The notes beneath the pieces are model-generated. The model was not told the DNA's origin. It ran no database searches and saw only the letters and a list, made by a program, of their open reading frames with translations. This document shows, piece by piece, positions 14,261 to 27,058 of a DNA stretch of 64,000 bases. Position numbers and translations under genes: made by a program. The stretch's first letter is position 1; each line of letters starts with the position of its first letter. This DNA is from Rhabdornis inornatus. Its lineage: Eukaryota > Chordata > Aves > Passeriformes > Rhabdornithidae. Location: the NCBI GenBank assembly GCA_013397075.1, contig VWZS01003490.1, positions 176,134 through 240,133 of the forward strand. The letters run 5' to 3'.

Positions 14261-17200
14261 AAGCAGTTCAGTGCTAGACTTCTGACTTTCAGACATGTAA
14301 TTTAGAAGAGATATATCCCACTCACTGTAGTGATAAGGTTCAGTTTCCACACTTAATCACTCATGCTGTTTCCAGTTTCATAAAATACCCAAGAACTCAT
14401 CTCTAAGTATTCCTCATTCACTCTTTTTAATTTCTATTTTGGGTTGTTCATTTCTTCCTAAGCACCTACTGGTTTTAATTTTCACTCATTTTCTCATTGA
14501 AAATATTCATTTATAGCAAGTTCATTGTAACCTCCCTATATTTCACCTTCCAAAACAGATGTCTCAGTGATAACAGCCAGAGTGCATAATAAAATTACTT
14601 TGTTCCATCCAGCTGTTCTTCTTTCTTAAGATTTTCTTTTTGCTTCCGAGGTATCTGAAGCATCATTTTTTAGGTCTCTATAGTGGAAAGAAATTATTGT
14701 CTTTCTCTATTTAGCCACTGATTTAATAAGATTATTTGTTCAGCATTTTATATTATATGAATTAAATCCTTATAACTGATTCCTACATGCCAAGCGTTTA
14801 GAAACCAGAACTAGTGCTTGAATTGGATTTAAATTTGGATTTTGAATTGGATTTACATTTCTTCTGATCTAGAGGCCTGACATTCCCAAACCAATTTTCT
14901 AGTAGTGTAAGTCCATTGACTTCAGAAAATCTTTACAAGTGTAGCAAAAGTGAGAGAAAAAATAACCACAGGCTTTTGCTAGAGAGTAAATCATTGCAGT
15001 TGTTTCTAATAATTATTAACTTTATATTCCCCATTAAAAAAATATTTATTTTATTAAAAAGCATTTATGTTTGACTCAAAAAAGCAGATATTCCACCATT
15101 ACTTGTTAATAATAACACAGATTTGTAGTAAGTGTTTTCGTTGACCATTGGCAAAAGTCTTTGTTAGTCAACTGTTTCACAGAGCAGTTAATTGATATAA
15201 ACAGCAGCTTATGTTTCCTCAGGATTTAAATTCAAGTATTTGAAAGACTTATTCAGCATGTGTTTTACTTTTACTCAAGTCAGTTCTTTAAATAAAATAT
15301 ATAACCATATATTTTAACATCTTTTCAATTACTTCAAACATTTAAACAGAGGATTCTTAATGCAAAAGTTGTATAACACAGACTAAGTGCAATCAGCATA
15401 GAAATAATTTGTCAGCTTTCCACATTGCTGGGTAAATGAGGTGTAACCTTAAATATGGAACTTAGAGGCTGGTGATTTCTTTAGACTATATTAGAGAATT
15501 TATGACACTTCCTTTGGGAGAGGAATATTTTTCAGGAAAGTTTATTCCATCTCCCATAGGCACAGCAATTTCTTCCTAAATATTCTTAGATTATCAGCAT
15601 AAGCAGATGTCTTTCATTCTCTGTAGGAGTCAGAACTGCAACAACAGAAGTAAATTTTGTGTGAGAGAGCAAGTTCTGGAAATGTTTTGCAGTTGTTTTT
15701 CACATCCGCTACATGAACTTGACTGTGTCAACTAGTGTCCACTATTTTATGTCCTAATAGTTATACTGCAAGCTTAATTCTAGAAATGTTGAACAGTATC
15801 CAAGTACAGGTGAATTTTCCAACTAATGGACTTTTAAGACATGCAATAAAATTTGATTTTCCTCAATCATTGTGAAGCCATTTCTCATGGCTTCACAACT
15901 TTTTTCAGGCATGGAGTGCTCAAAATGAACACCAGCTAGGAGAACAGAGCTCATATGGCTTAGCAGGGAGATCTTAGGGCTGGGTCCAGCCTTTTATTTT
16001 TGTCAGAGAAGCATACTGAATCTGCCACAGGATGTTTAAATGTGTTCTAAATAATGTACATTTAAGCATAGTACTATAATTTATAAATAATTTATAAATA
16101 GTGCATATACTTAACAAGATTGTGATAAGTGTACATTTAGTAAAGCTTTCCAAAATAAGCCAAGGTAAGGCTTATATGGCAGAAACTCCAGGCTTGTTAA
16201 GGTATGGTAGATGAGGAGAAAAGATAAGCTGAATTTTCTGTGGCCCATTTTAAAAGCACTCTCAGGACCAAGGGCCAGTTGCTTGGCAAAACAGTGAAAT
16301 TCAAACCATAAGAACTTAAGTCTGAGAGAATGTTGTGTCTTTAAAACAGACTAATGCATAGTTTTCTTGTTATTTAAGGCTTTCCAGTAACAGTCATTAG
16401 ATATTGTGGATGAAAATTCCTGCAACCAGAAATCAGGATGTTTCTTCTCAGATAAGTCTCCAGAGTACAGAATCAAAATTCTCTTTCTCTCTGACATTAT
16501 TGGTGTTCTATTCATTGATATCACATCAGCAAACAGCATGAAGATTAATATCTTGCTCCAGAGATACCCTCATTATCTCCTAGGTATTTCAATGGAGTAG
16601 ATTCTGGATTCTGCTTCCCAGTTTGTGGATGAGTTCTTTAAGGACTAATAATCTTATTTAGGGATGGAAAGAGGGAAGCATGTCCACTCTGGCCTCAGAC
16701 ATGTTCTTAAAAAGCCTAAAACCCCAATTTTATGCCCATGCTGATCTTTTAATGTATGCTAAATGTTCTCGTGAGACATATTTTTACGTAGGTTTTTGCC
16801 TTTAAAAAAAATTCCTAAGTACAGTTCTCAATTAAGTGTAAGTATGAAAGTAGCAGCAGGAGTTTAGGATAGAATAAAAATTAAAAAGTCTTCACTCAGC
16901 CCTGTTAGGTTGGAGACATTTTCACTGCAGGAAGTTATAGAAACTGAAAGTTTTACATTCAAGTTTTTTAGGCATATCTTTTGTCCAGCTGCACACAGAT
17001 TCTGGGCAGTGTAGCAGTGTAGCTATTTTATAAAGTAAAATGCAACATAATTCAACTCTAGGCCCAGCCTAAGAGTTTGAAATATAAGGACACCACATAC
17101 CTATAGTGACTAAAGTTAGAACTTTAAAATTATGTGTTTAACAACAAATTAAGCATTGCTAATCTTTCTGAACGTGTCTGCAGAAGGAGTTAACCTGGCT

Positions 17201-20200
17201 GCAATAGCTAGATCAGTTCTCTTAAGCATAACTATGCAGACAAAGGCCAAAAATGAAACAGCTGCAAGTTTTCAGTTCAGGGGAAAAGCATGAGGAAGCT
17301 ATTGAAAGACATGAAAGAGAGCAGATGTAAAAATGATGTTGTGACAGAGATAAAATGAAGCAGTATTTTTGAACTATTGCATGTACACTTACTAGTAGAA
17401 ATGTAAAGAAAAATCTAAAAGAACTTGTCATTGCTTCAGCTTGCCATTTTAAACATGATAATTACACAGTAATTTATCACTGTCTCACAATTTAAATTAA
17501 ATCAAAGAGAATTTATACTCTGAACACAAATGTGTCAGAACTTCACATCAAGCAATACCTTTTTCATTACATGGAAGCAGATGTTGGCAGCAATCTCAGT
17601 AACTGAAAGCTACCTAAGACAAAAGGACACCAAAAATGTGAGATTACTATCACCAAATATATTATTTCTTTCAATTTATCATTTTATGGCACTTCTTGCT
17701 TCTATTGTATCATAAAATTTTGAGTTTGATTTGACAGGGACCAAAATGCCTGGTTACAACTCTATAATAACAATTTTTTGTGAAGTTTTCAGATACATCT
17801 CAGGCTGATGTTTATTACTTTACTGTTGGCTTGCATGTTTTACTAACTATGTTGCCATGTCCCTTTGAATCCTAGAGGCCAATACCAAAGTGAAAAAGTA
17901 TGCCCAAACAAAGTACAAAAAGTTAGAAAGAAAGGGAAACTTTTGTGTGTTTATGTGTGTTATGTCTGTGATTGTACACAAGTAGATTGCTCTTACTATT
18001 TTTTGTGATTCTACACAAATCTGGTGAAGATTGTAACACAATATTTATGTAAATATATATACATATATTTGTGTATGAGTAATTTTACCTATGCATATAT
18101 ATTTTTAAACTTGATTCAGATTTTTCCAGTCTTGCCTTTTTTTTTAACATCTGTTTGACCTCAGCAAAGGAATGTCTTTAGTTTCTGTATTTAATAATTT
18201 TACAGTTGGTATAGGCAGACTGAATGACTAAAATAAAAGCTTCAGCTGATATTTATATTTAGTCTCCTACTAGAAGAAAAGGACTTTAACAGATTAGGAA
18301 ACTCAAATAGTTGAATCAAGTAATATTTTAAGACAGTAGAAAATATTCTGAATTTCCTTCCTGCAATTTCTCTCAGACTTTTCTTTCATATTAAGCACCT
18401 GTAGTCTCTAATGTAGAAGACAAACAATAGTCATTCTTTCAGTTAGCTCCAGTTCTCATACTTACTGAAAGATGTAGAGGATCGATTTGGGGTGGATGAC
18501 AGGAGAAATAACATAAGGTTGGGATAGAAACTGGGTGGAGAAATCTAGGAAGCTAAGGAGTAACATGGAGGGAAACAGGGTTGGGGTCTGCAGATATATT
18601 ATATACAGTGTCAGAGAATAAATAGCACAGAATAGGGGGGTGTAATGTGGGATTCAAGCATCTTGCTGTACAGACAAACAGTCCAAGGTAATTCTGAAAG
18701 CTGCTGCTACTGCAATCTCCCTGCCAAACTGACCCAGGAGCTTCTTTTCAAGGCATAGAAGAGGTTTTTCTTGACTTTTGATGACACAGCATGGACTTAG
18801 GAGTGCTTCTGAGCCAAAGCATATGAAGGCTGCACACAGTGTTTTATTTGGAAGTGACTGTAAAGGGTCATACCAGTCCCTTCTTGTGGACGTGAATTAG
18901 CCTCTCCACTGAATAAACTGGGGTAAACTGGGGCACTTTGGGGGGAAAAATGTGTAAAATCAAAACTAAAAATATATGTGAAAATTCTGTACCTGTTAAG
19001 CTTACTTTAATTCTGTTATTTCTAAACACTAGCATGTCTAACTTGACATTCTTAATTACTGTTTCCTACATGGCATTCATAAAAATTCACTGCGCTATTA
19101 GCTATAACAAAACAAACACAATAATACATTTTAGTTTTCTTTTAGTCATATAAAGATACATTGCAAAATGTCTCTCTCTGGGATAAGTAAAATACAAATT
19201 TTAAATGCCAATGCTTTTTCGTGTTTTTGTGAAAATGTTTGAGAAAGTGAGAAAGATAATGTTTTTCTAAATTGAAAGAAAAAAGGAACATTTCCCTAAC
19301 ACAACGTAACACAAATACTCCTTAAACCCCTAAAAATGGAAAGTAAGCATACTAAAATCTAAAAAAAAAAAAATAAATAAAATTAGACAAACATCTATAC
19401 ATGAAAAAGAGAAAAGAGTGAAATGAGATGTGACTACTTCTCTACTTCTGAGCACAGGGATTTTTAGGCAATATATTCATTTTCAATCGTTGTCAGAGAA
19501 GCAAATGTTCCAGAAATACAGGACCTAAAAAATTATCCATCATTTCTCTTGGTGAAACTACTCCTAGCTAGAGGATGAAATACAATGAAGTCACAAGTTG
19601 ACAGTATGGTCAAGGTCATACTGCTGTGCAGTTTCAACAGCCAAGATGAGCAGGTGTCTTTCCTTTTACCCAGCATCTTAAGGACTAATCATTCAATTTT
19701 TCTTAAACTTCTCGCTATGACTATCTGGTATGTTAGTACAGAGATTACACTTAGGAGCAGAAAATTACTGCAACTGAACTGCATTAATTTACATCATGCT
19801 TCCTTTTTTCTCTAGGAAAATGCAAACTTATATGTAGCCAAAACAGGACTAGCAAGAACCTTCTCACAGGTGTTCAGGGTTTTTTTTGGTGGGAGATATT
19901 AATTAAAAAAAAAAAGAGAAGTTAAAATTCTAAAAATGTTGTTACTACAGTTGGAATAATGCCTTTTGATATGGTTGAAACTTTTAAATTAAAATAACTT
20001 GTTCTTTCTAAAAGCATTTTTTCAATTGAAATTGTCTACTTAAATATATTTATGTGACATTAATCATAAAATTAAAATGTCAAAGCAAAAATTATAGTTA
20101 TCATTAATGTTTGAAGTGAAATATTTCTTTAAATTCCATGTAAAGAAAAAAATTTAAATATCTCCACCTAATAGCATTTTGTATTTTTTCTCAGGAGTTT

Positions 20201-20621
20201 TTATGTAGCATCAGGCCAGAACTTTAACTTCCAGACACTTTTGAAGAATGTTACACTACTTTATAACCTTTTCCATCAAACATGACCTGTATAGATAAAA
20301 TTTTATCAATGAGTGAACAATAAATGTTAAAATGAGAAAGTGATTATTTAATTTTCAGACTATGAAAATAGATTATTTACTTTCCAAACAACAAATTCCT
20401 ATACCAGGTTTACAGTGTGGTAGGGAAGAGGTGTCTGCTTAGCGTCCCTTTTTGTAGCAGTCCTCTTGAAGCATTCTTTTCGTCCTGCTGGTGACTGCTG
20501 CTGCAGGGATAGTAGCTCTGCTGGCCCCTTAGCATAGTTTCCATGGAGAAGAGCTGAGATCAGATGCACAGCATCCACAGGCACTTGTTGCACTTATTAG
20601 TCCTTCAAGGGAAGATCAGGT
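14261..20621. other. AT-rich noncoding stretch, no gene seen
   Basis: No transposable element or exon was recognised apart from the hairpin listed separately, AT-rich tracts near 18045-18110, and an A-rich tract at about 19360-19382. Frames here (for example near 16351-16600 and 18938-19153) are hydrophobic, AT-driven and unlike known proteins. The piece at 20400-20600 beside the CR1 is somewhat more GC-rich but has no recognisable origin. Confidence 0.65.
15870..15898. repeat. perfect 12-bp inverted repeat (hairpin)
   Basis: TTGTGAAGCCAT (15870-15881) is followed by the 5-nt loop TTCTC and the exact reverse complement ATGGCTTCACAA (15887-15898). Pairing stops on both sides. It is too short for a typical microRNA precursor, and no element termini were recognised around it. 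Confidence 0.9.
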
Positions 20622-21112
20622 CGTGTAGCAGCACAGCACAAGAGAGATGTGGAGCTCCTGGAGCGGGCTCAGCTGAGGGCTACGGCATTGGTCCAGAGAC
20701 TGGAGCCTCTCTCTTATGAGGAAAGGCTGCAGAGCTGGGCCTCTCCAGCCTTGACAAGGGGTCACTGAGAGGGCACCTCACCAATGTCAGTCAGTATCTG
20801 AAGATGGGATGCCAAGAGCATGGACCAAGCTCTACTTGGTGCCAAACAAAAGGACAAGAGGAATCAAGAGGGAACTGATGCACAGGAAATTCCACCTGAA
20901 CATGAGGAAGAATTTCTTTACTGTGCAGGTGACCACACACTGGAACAGGTTGCCCAGAAAATCTGTGGAGTCTCTGTCACTGGAGATATTCAAGAACAGT
21001 CTGGGCACAATCCTGTGCCATGTGCTTTGGGATGGCCCTGCTTGAACAGGGAGGTTGAACCAGAGGGTCCACTGTGATGCCTTCCAACCTTACCCATTCT
21101 GTGATTCTGTGA
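20622..21112 (+). mobile_element. CR1 LINE fragment, 5'-truncated, intact 3' end
   Basis: CR1 is the dominant avian non-LTR retrotransposon; copies are usually truncated at the 5' end. This piece starts within the last part of ORF2 ('gagcgggctcagctgagggc', 'cttatgaggaaaggctg') and decodes the typical C-terminus, visible as 'THWNRLPRKSVES' at about 20935-20977. The 3' untranslated region follows, with the landmarks 'cctgcttgaacaggg' and 'ccttccaacc', and it ends in the diagnostic ATTCTGTG repeat at 21097-21112. Frameshifts and stops break the upstream reading frame, so it is inactive. The left boundary is accurate to perhaps 20 bases. The subfamily is not assigned. Confidence 0.92.
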
Positions 21113-22396
21113 TAGTTTAACTAGCTGTTTAAATCCTCTTGCAGTGGGTGCTTTTACAAATACAATTAAACTCAACCAGTAGGTTTCTAAATTCTGTTTT
21201 TTTCAGTCTCTGAAGATTCCACTGCTGAACAAAATATACTTCAAACTTAACTAAGCCATTATTGCTTGAATAAGTTTCAGTTATTTATTAATTTATTGAA
21301 GTACTGAATCTCCTAATTTAACTCAGGTAATTGTACTTAGAATGAAGTTATTGAAGCATTTGAGTATGGACTTTCCCATGAGCAAGGATTGCAACATTCA
21401 ACCTTTACAAATTAGCATATTTTTGGCCTTTGCTCTTTACACTATTGAAATACAAATATAAATTCTTCTTAGAAATATGAAAATATACTTGCATGAACAG
21501 AACCATATTGTTTTAATGTGCATTTGATAGCTGTGAATAATATTAATTCTCACTGGCAAAGCTAGACAGTGTATGCTTCATAAGGCCTGCTGTGGTATCA
21601 AAAGTGATTTAAATAGGATCACCCAAAAGCTGATAACCTCATGGGTGAGATTAGCTGCTGTTAAACCCACAACTAATACCCAAATTGCACTTTCTTTTTA
21701 TGCCCTTGGAATAATAATGTTTCGTTTGATTTGTTCTGACTCAGAAATGACAAAGGAAATACATGGTCATATTCCCTTCCTCACGGATGACTTTTTCACA
21801 AGGTGAAATAATATTTATGTAAATACAAATAAAGATGCAATTATTATACATTCACCCAGAAAATAGTGCATGGCATTTAACTAGAGAATTCCAAAGGCTG
21901 GTGCTAATGTATATACTAAACTAGGAAGAGTAAATATTATGCCTTAGGAAAATTTTCCCTAATAATCAAATAAAATAGAAATTTTATTTAGGTCAGGAAA
22001 ACACAACAATGTAGGTAGGATATATGCAATCTGTGAGATCAGGTTCAAAATTCAGAATTAAATTTCAAACAAACATCATACATTAGAGAATTGTTAATGC
22101 AACCAACAAGGTTCGTGTTTCAAGGCAGCATTTTCTGAAAGGATAAATATTTATTATTCTCAAGATGTTTTTATTTAATAGACACTTCTCTACCTGTTTT
22201 TTATTGTGTCACATGAAATATATATATTTTCCTGAATACAAACGTAGATATTCCTCATCTCAGTTACTGGGAATACCCTGAGTAAATGGCAACGGAGCCC
22301 TGCTCCTTGGCCTGTGTCCTGCCTCTTTCAAACTTGTCGATCTACATGTCACTACTACATGGAGATTAGAGGAAATCTTGAATTTAAACAGTGATA
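21113..22396. other. noncoding stretch between CR1 and LTR
   Basis: AT-rich sequence without recognised elements or exons. Confidence 0.6.
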
Positions 22397-23009
22397 TGTT
22401 GTGGTTTTACCCCAGACAGAAATTAAGTGCCACACAGCCACTCACTCGCTCCCCCATCATGCCCGTGGTGGGATGGGGAGGAGGATCAGAGGAAGTAAAC
22501 CCTGTGGGTTGAGATAAGAACAGTTGAATAACTGAAACAAGGTAAAATAATATTATAATAACAATAGTAGTAATTGTAATGCAAAAGGAGGCAACACAGA
22601 GAAATGAATCCCAAGGAAGACAAGTGGTTAACAATACAACTGTTCACCACCACCTGACCAATGCCCACCCTGTCCCCTCCAGCATCAACTGGTCCCTCCT
22701 CGCAACTTCCTCCCAGTTTATACACTGTTTATAATATTCTATGACAGGAAATATCCCTTTGGATGTTTGTGCCAACTGTCCTGGCCATGGTAGCTCACAG
22801 CTCCTCATGCACCTCCGCATTGGCAGAGCAGGGGAAGTTGAAAAGTCCCTGACTGAGGATAAGCACAACTTAGCAACACTTAAAACATCAGTGTGTTATC
22901 TATATTTGCCTCCTACTAAATCCAAGAAACACAGCACCTGGAAGAAAATTATGCCAGATTTTACCATTATTGGAAGAGAATTAACTCTATCCTAGCTGAA
23001 ACCATGACA
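22397..23009 (+). mobile_element. solo LTR of an endogenous retrovirus (ERVL-like)
   Basis: The segment begins 'tgttgtggttttacccc' and ends 'cctagctgaaaccatgaca', giving TG...CA termini and about 613 bp. Landmarks match an LTR family I recognise from many birds: 'caccacacagcc'-like text near the start, 'gtgggttgagataagaacag' at 22505-22524, a diverged (TAATAA)n-like patch at 22545-22575, 'cccagtttatacactg' (possible TATA region) near 22712-22727, 'ggaaatatccctttgg' near 22747-22762, and 'aattaactctatcc' just before the 3' end. No gag, pol or env follows, so it is a solo LTR. No clean target-site duplication is visible (tgata versus taatg), which suggests age or slightly wrong boundaries. Confidence 0.85.
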
Positions 23010-26000
23010 TAATGAAAGATTTCTTCATCTGGCTTCGCCTTTGGAAGCTTTTGGATGAAAATGTAAAAGGGATATGTAATTTGGAAGAGAAAAGTGTTAA
23101 TACCTACCACTACTGGCAGCTGTCGATTACTAGGTTTATACTCAAACAGAAATAAATTAGGGCCACTTTTTTAGCTTTGCTTAGCAGACTGCTGCAATTT
23201 CATTTCAGTTTGTTATTTCCAGGTTTTAAAATTCTCAGCCGACTGTGACAACATTTCCCTATCCCTTTAAATCATACTGGGAACATAAAATAGTTTCCCA
23301 TCCAGTTTATTCTCAAACCTTCTTGAATAATCACAAGAGGTTTGTCTCAGTATAAACTGATGTTGAGCCAGACTAACAGCTCCCATGCCAATTCTCATCT
23401 TTCTGTCTGCACAGATGGAGTGAAAGGATTTCCCTGTGGGTTTTTGGCAGCTAACATAATCAGATCACCTAACAATTGTTCCAATTTTTTATAAGAGGAT
23501 GTTATCTCCTCCTAAATATAATTACCCGTTCAGAATTCCCCTGATTATTTCTTAAGAAATGCCTATCATTTCCAGTTTTCCAATGAAATATATCAAATAT
23601 TGTAGCAGCAAAGTGGGTAGTACCATGTCTAGTTGTGCTTTACCTTCTTTCTGTTAAAAGATCTTATTTTCACTTCTTTGAAGACAAAGAATCAGACAGA
23701 TAAACAGGACAACAAAACATGCAGGTTTTTTGCTTAAATTAAGAGCTGCAGAGGGAAGAAAAAAGCATAAACCCACAGATCTCACAAGTCCAGATGTGCA
23801 GCTGTAAAAGTCAGTACTGCAGTGTGTTTCTGAGGGTCTAAGCTGATTTATGCCAGCTGAGGACTTGGCTTGGCTTAAAATGCTGGATAATCAAAGATGT
23901 CAGTCTACTCTGAAAACTTTCCTTAAATCACAGGTCATGTAATCTAGGGGGACTCAGAAGTGCTTTCATTCAACTCCGTCACCTGTATAGTCTCTTATTA
24001 ACTGAGAAATACAGAGAGCAGATACACTTTTCACTTCATTTTCAGCACATCTCAAAAGGAAGGCATACATCCTTTCTCACAATGTGCCAAAGGAACCAAA
24101 AATGTCCTTAGTCTGAAAAGACAGCCAAAACAAGCTGAATAAATGCTAAAATATAGAAGTCTGTTTAATTTTTATTTGCATTAAATGAGTGGAAAACTCT
24201 AAATCCCAATCATCAGTAATGCTTTGTCTTAATTCACCATTGTACGACTTCAGCTGCATTTCAGTATACTTCCACTGAAGTTACAAGAAAGCTACATCAC
24301 CATAAACTAAACCGTTCTTTATTCAAATCCCTTGATATCTGCCATCGCTAATCTTTACATGCTTACTGAATTTTGATACATTTTATGAACTTTTGTTTTA
24401 TTATGTACATATCAAAGCAGTCATTTTCTGTACCCTTCTCTGGGTCTGTGCACATGCTCGATTATGTATACTCTATCTGTGTACACATACTGCAATAAGC
24501 TCACTGGGCTTGGTTCTTATCAGATAATTGCTCAAGTGTAAACTGTTTCCCATGTCATATTTTAGCAGGTTGCTAAGGATATTTAACATGCTCTGAAGCT
24601 GCCTATTTTTGGCTCCATACTGTGAGTCTATAATATAATTTTTTTAATATACTTAATGCTCTATATTGTGTGCTGAAAATAAGTATTTAATTTGCACTTT
24701 AGTTAACAGGCATTTATGGTACAGTAAGAATCAACTGACTGCTACAAGGACCCTTTTTATGATTTAATCCACTCAGAAAATTCAGTTGCAATCACAATAT
24801 CCTCAAAATTGCAACAATAATAAATGTAAAAGTATATATTGTTAGTAATGGATATCTAAAGGATATGAAATAAGATATATAAAGTTAGCCATTAATTAGC
24901 CTACATTCCTAGCGTAAAAATATATTTAAATTAATTTAGTTTTTCACTAATTAATTCAAATCAGATTTACTTTCTTGGTTTATGAAACAACTAAATTTCT
25001 GAAGAAGAATTTTAGCTTTCCTGTGTGAATAATGGAATAGCTATACCCACAATATACATACATCTCAATTCAGCAGCACTGAATGGCAATTTGTAGGGCC
25101 ATCTCCTAAAACACACATACAAATAGCATGCCTTCGAAAGGTTTGCCTTCAAAAAGCTACAGGATTCCCATAAACCTGCTAAAAAATGTACTGAAGTAGG
25201 TCAAAATTTAAATCTTTTAAATAGTGAATGTCTATCCAGTTGGATAGTTAGTTGCACTGATGCTGCATTGATGGGGAAGAGTGAAAGAGAGGTGCATAAA
25301 GCTGTAAAATGAAGGTGAGGGATGCTGAAAGTACTGTAAGGTCATCCTTCTAGCCTCCCATAGTTACATGGCTTCAATAGGTGTGATGCAAATTAAGATG
25401 AAAGGTGATGATAATGTGTGGTTGCTGAAGTAAAAACTTGGAGACATGAAAAAGCTTGAGAGAATACTGGAGAATTCAGAATAAACAAAATGGTCTTATT
25501 TTTTTAATTTATGTCAGCCTACCAAACATAAGGATGAAGGTCTTAGGGTTGAGTTACCCTTGATGAAATAATTAGACTGAAGCCTAACAGAAGCACAAAA
25601 AGCAAATGAATGGGCATTTTCAAAATCACGTTTTCCACTATCCCATCCACAAAGCTTATTTTGCTACAGTGAAAATCCATTCCTGTGCCATCTTTTCACC
25701 TTAGCTTTTCTCCAACATCAGCTCAAATGCAGAGGCTTCACATGCTGTCACAAAGGTCAGCATACATATGCTATTTCCTTTGCCAATCTTGAGAACAAAA
25801 TCCAAAATCCATTTTTCAAATCAGCAGGTCATATTTTATGGCCCGAGAAATGTGAGGATGTTACAGATGAAAACCGAATTCCTCAATCTGCTGTCAGAAA
25901 CCACCAGGCAAAACCTGCAGAGTTAAAAGAACATACATCTCTCTGTAGCTCAGAAAGTAGCTCAGACATCATCTCTATACCAGTAGGAATATCCAGATAA

Positions 26001-26163
26001 TTTAAGAGGCAGACTTAAAAACAGAGTACTGCAGCTGCTGAACCCTTGAGTCAAGGACTGAATGACAGTTTTAAAGACTGCGCCAAAAATGTACAGTTGA
26101 CCAGAGACCTACAGGAAGGCTATGCTGATAATTGTTTAATATAAATGTTATACACAGTTGAAT
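23010..26163. other. AT-rich noncoding stretch, no gene seen
   Basis: Nothing recognisable as exon or mobile element. 24880-24970 is very AT-rich with several ATTAATTA-type words, which could be homeodomain sites or simple composition. Confidence 0.6.
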
Positions 26164-27058
26164 ATAGAATCATAGACTATCCTGAGCTGGAAGGGACCCA
26201 CAAGGATTATCAAGTCCAATCCCACCCCTGCACAGGACCATCCCCAAGAGTCACACCGTGGACTCGAGAGTATTGCCCACACTTGAACTCTGCCGGGCTT
26301 GGTGCTGTGACCATTTCCCTGCACAGCCTGTTCCAGTTCCCAAACACCCTCTGGGTGAAGAACTGATATCTAAACCACCCTTGACACAATTTCAGGCCAT
26401 TCCCTTGGGTCCTCTTATTGGCCACCACAAAGAAAAGATCAGCACCTGCTCCTCCACTTCCTCTTGTGAGGAAGATGTAACTGCAATGAAATCCCCCCTC
26501 AGTCTCCTCCAGGCTGAATAGACCAAGTGACCTCAGCCACTCCTCACACAGCCTCCCCTCCAGATCCTTGTGGCCCTCCTTTTGACACTCTCTAATAGTT
26601 TCCTGTCTTTTTTATATTGTGGAACCCAAAACTGCCCCCAGCACTCGAGGTGAGGCTGCCCCAGCTCAGAGCAGAGCAGGACAATCCCCTCCCTTGCCTG
26701 GCTGGTGATGCTGTGCCTGATGTCCCCCAGGACACAGCCGGCCCTCCTGGCTGCCAGGGCACTGTTGGCTCATGTTCAACTTGCCAGGACCCCCAGGTCC
26801 CTTTCTGTGGCACTGCCCTCCAGCCTCTCAATCCCCAGTCTGTCTGTACATCCAGGGTTTCTTCATCCCAGGTGCAGAATCTGACATTTTTCTGTGCTAA
26901 ACTTGATACCCACTGGTGATTGCTCAGCTCTTTAATTTGTCAAGGTCTCTCTGCAAGACCTCTCTGCCCTTGAGGGAATCAACAGCTCCTCCCCTGAGTA
27001 TTTCTTCCAGCCCTGTATCCACGTGGTTTATGAAGACATTGAAGAGCACGGGCCCTAA
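26164..27058 (-). mobile_element. CR1 LINE fragment, 5'-truncated, minus strand
   Basis: The 3' end lies at the left: 'atagaatcatagac', then 'ctggaagggacccacaagg' and 'tcaagtccaatcccacccc', the classic CR1 tail read in reverse. On the minus strand the ORF2 C-terminus can be read around 26290-26420, with 'QGNGLKLCQGWFR' and 'WNRLCREMV'. Homology continues rightwards through reverse-transcriptase-region landmarks ('tcctccaggctgaataga', 'tggccctccttttgacactc', 'gtgcagaatctgacatttttc', 'gaagacattgaagagcac') and stops near 27058. The reading frame is broken in several places. The fragment is about 895 bp; the subfamily is not assigned. Confidence 0.92.

Noticed and set aside
26617..26919. 100-codon + strand frame
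   Set aside because: Antisense reading of the minus-strand CR1 at 26164-27058.
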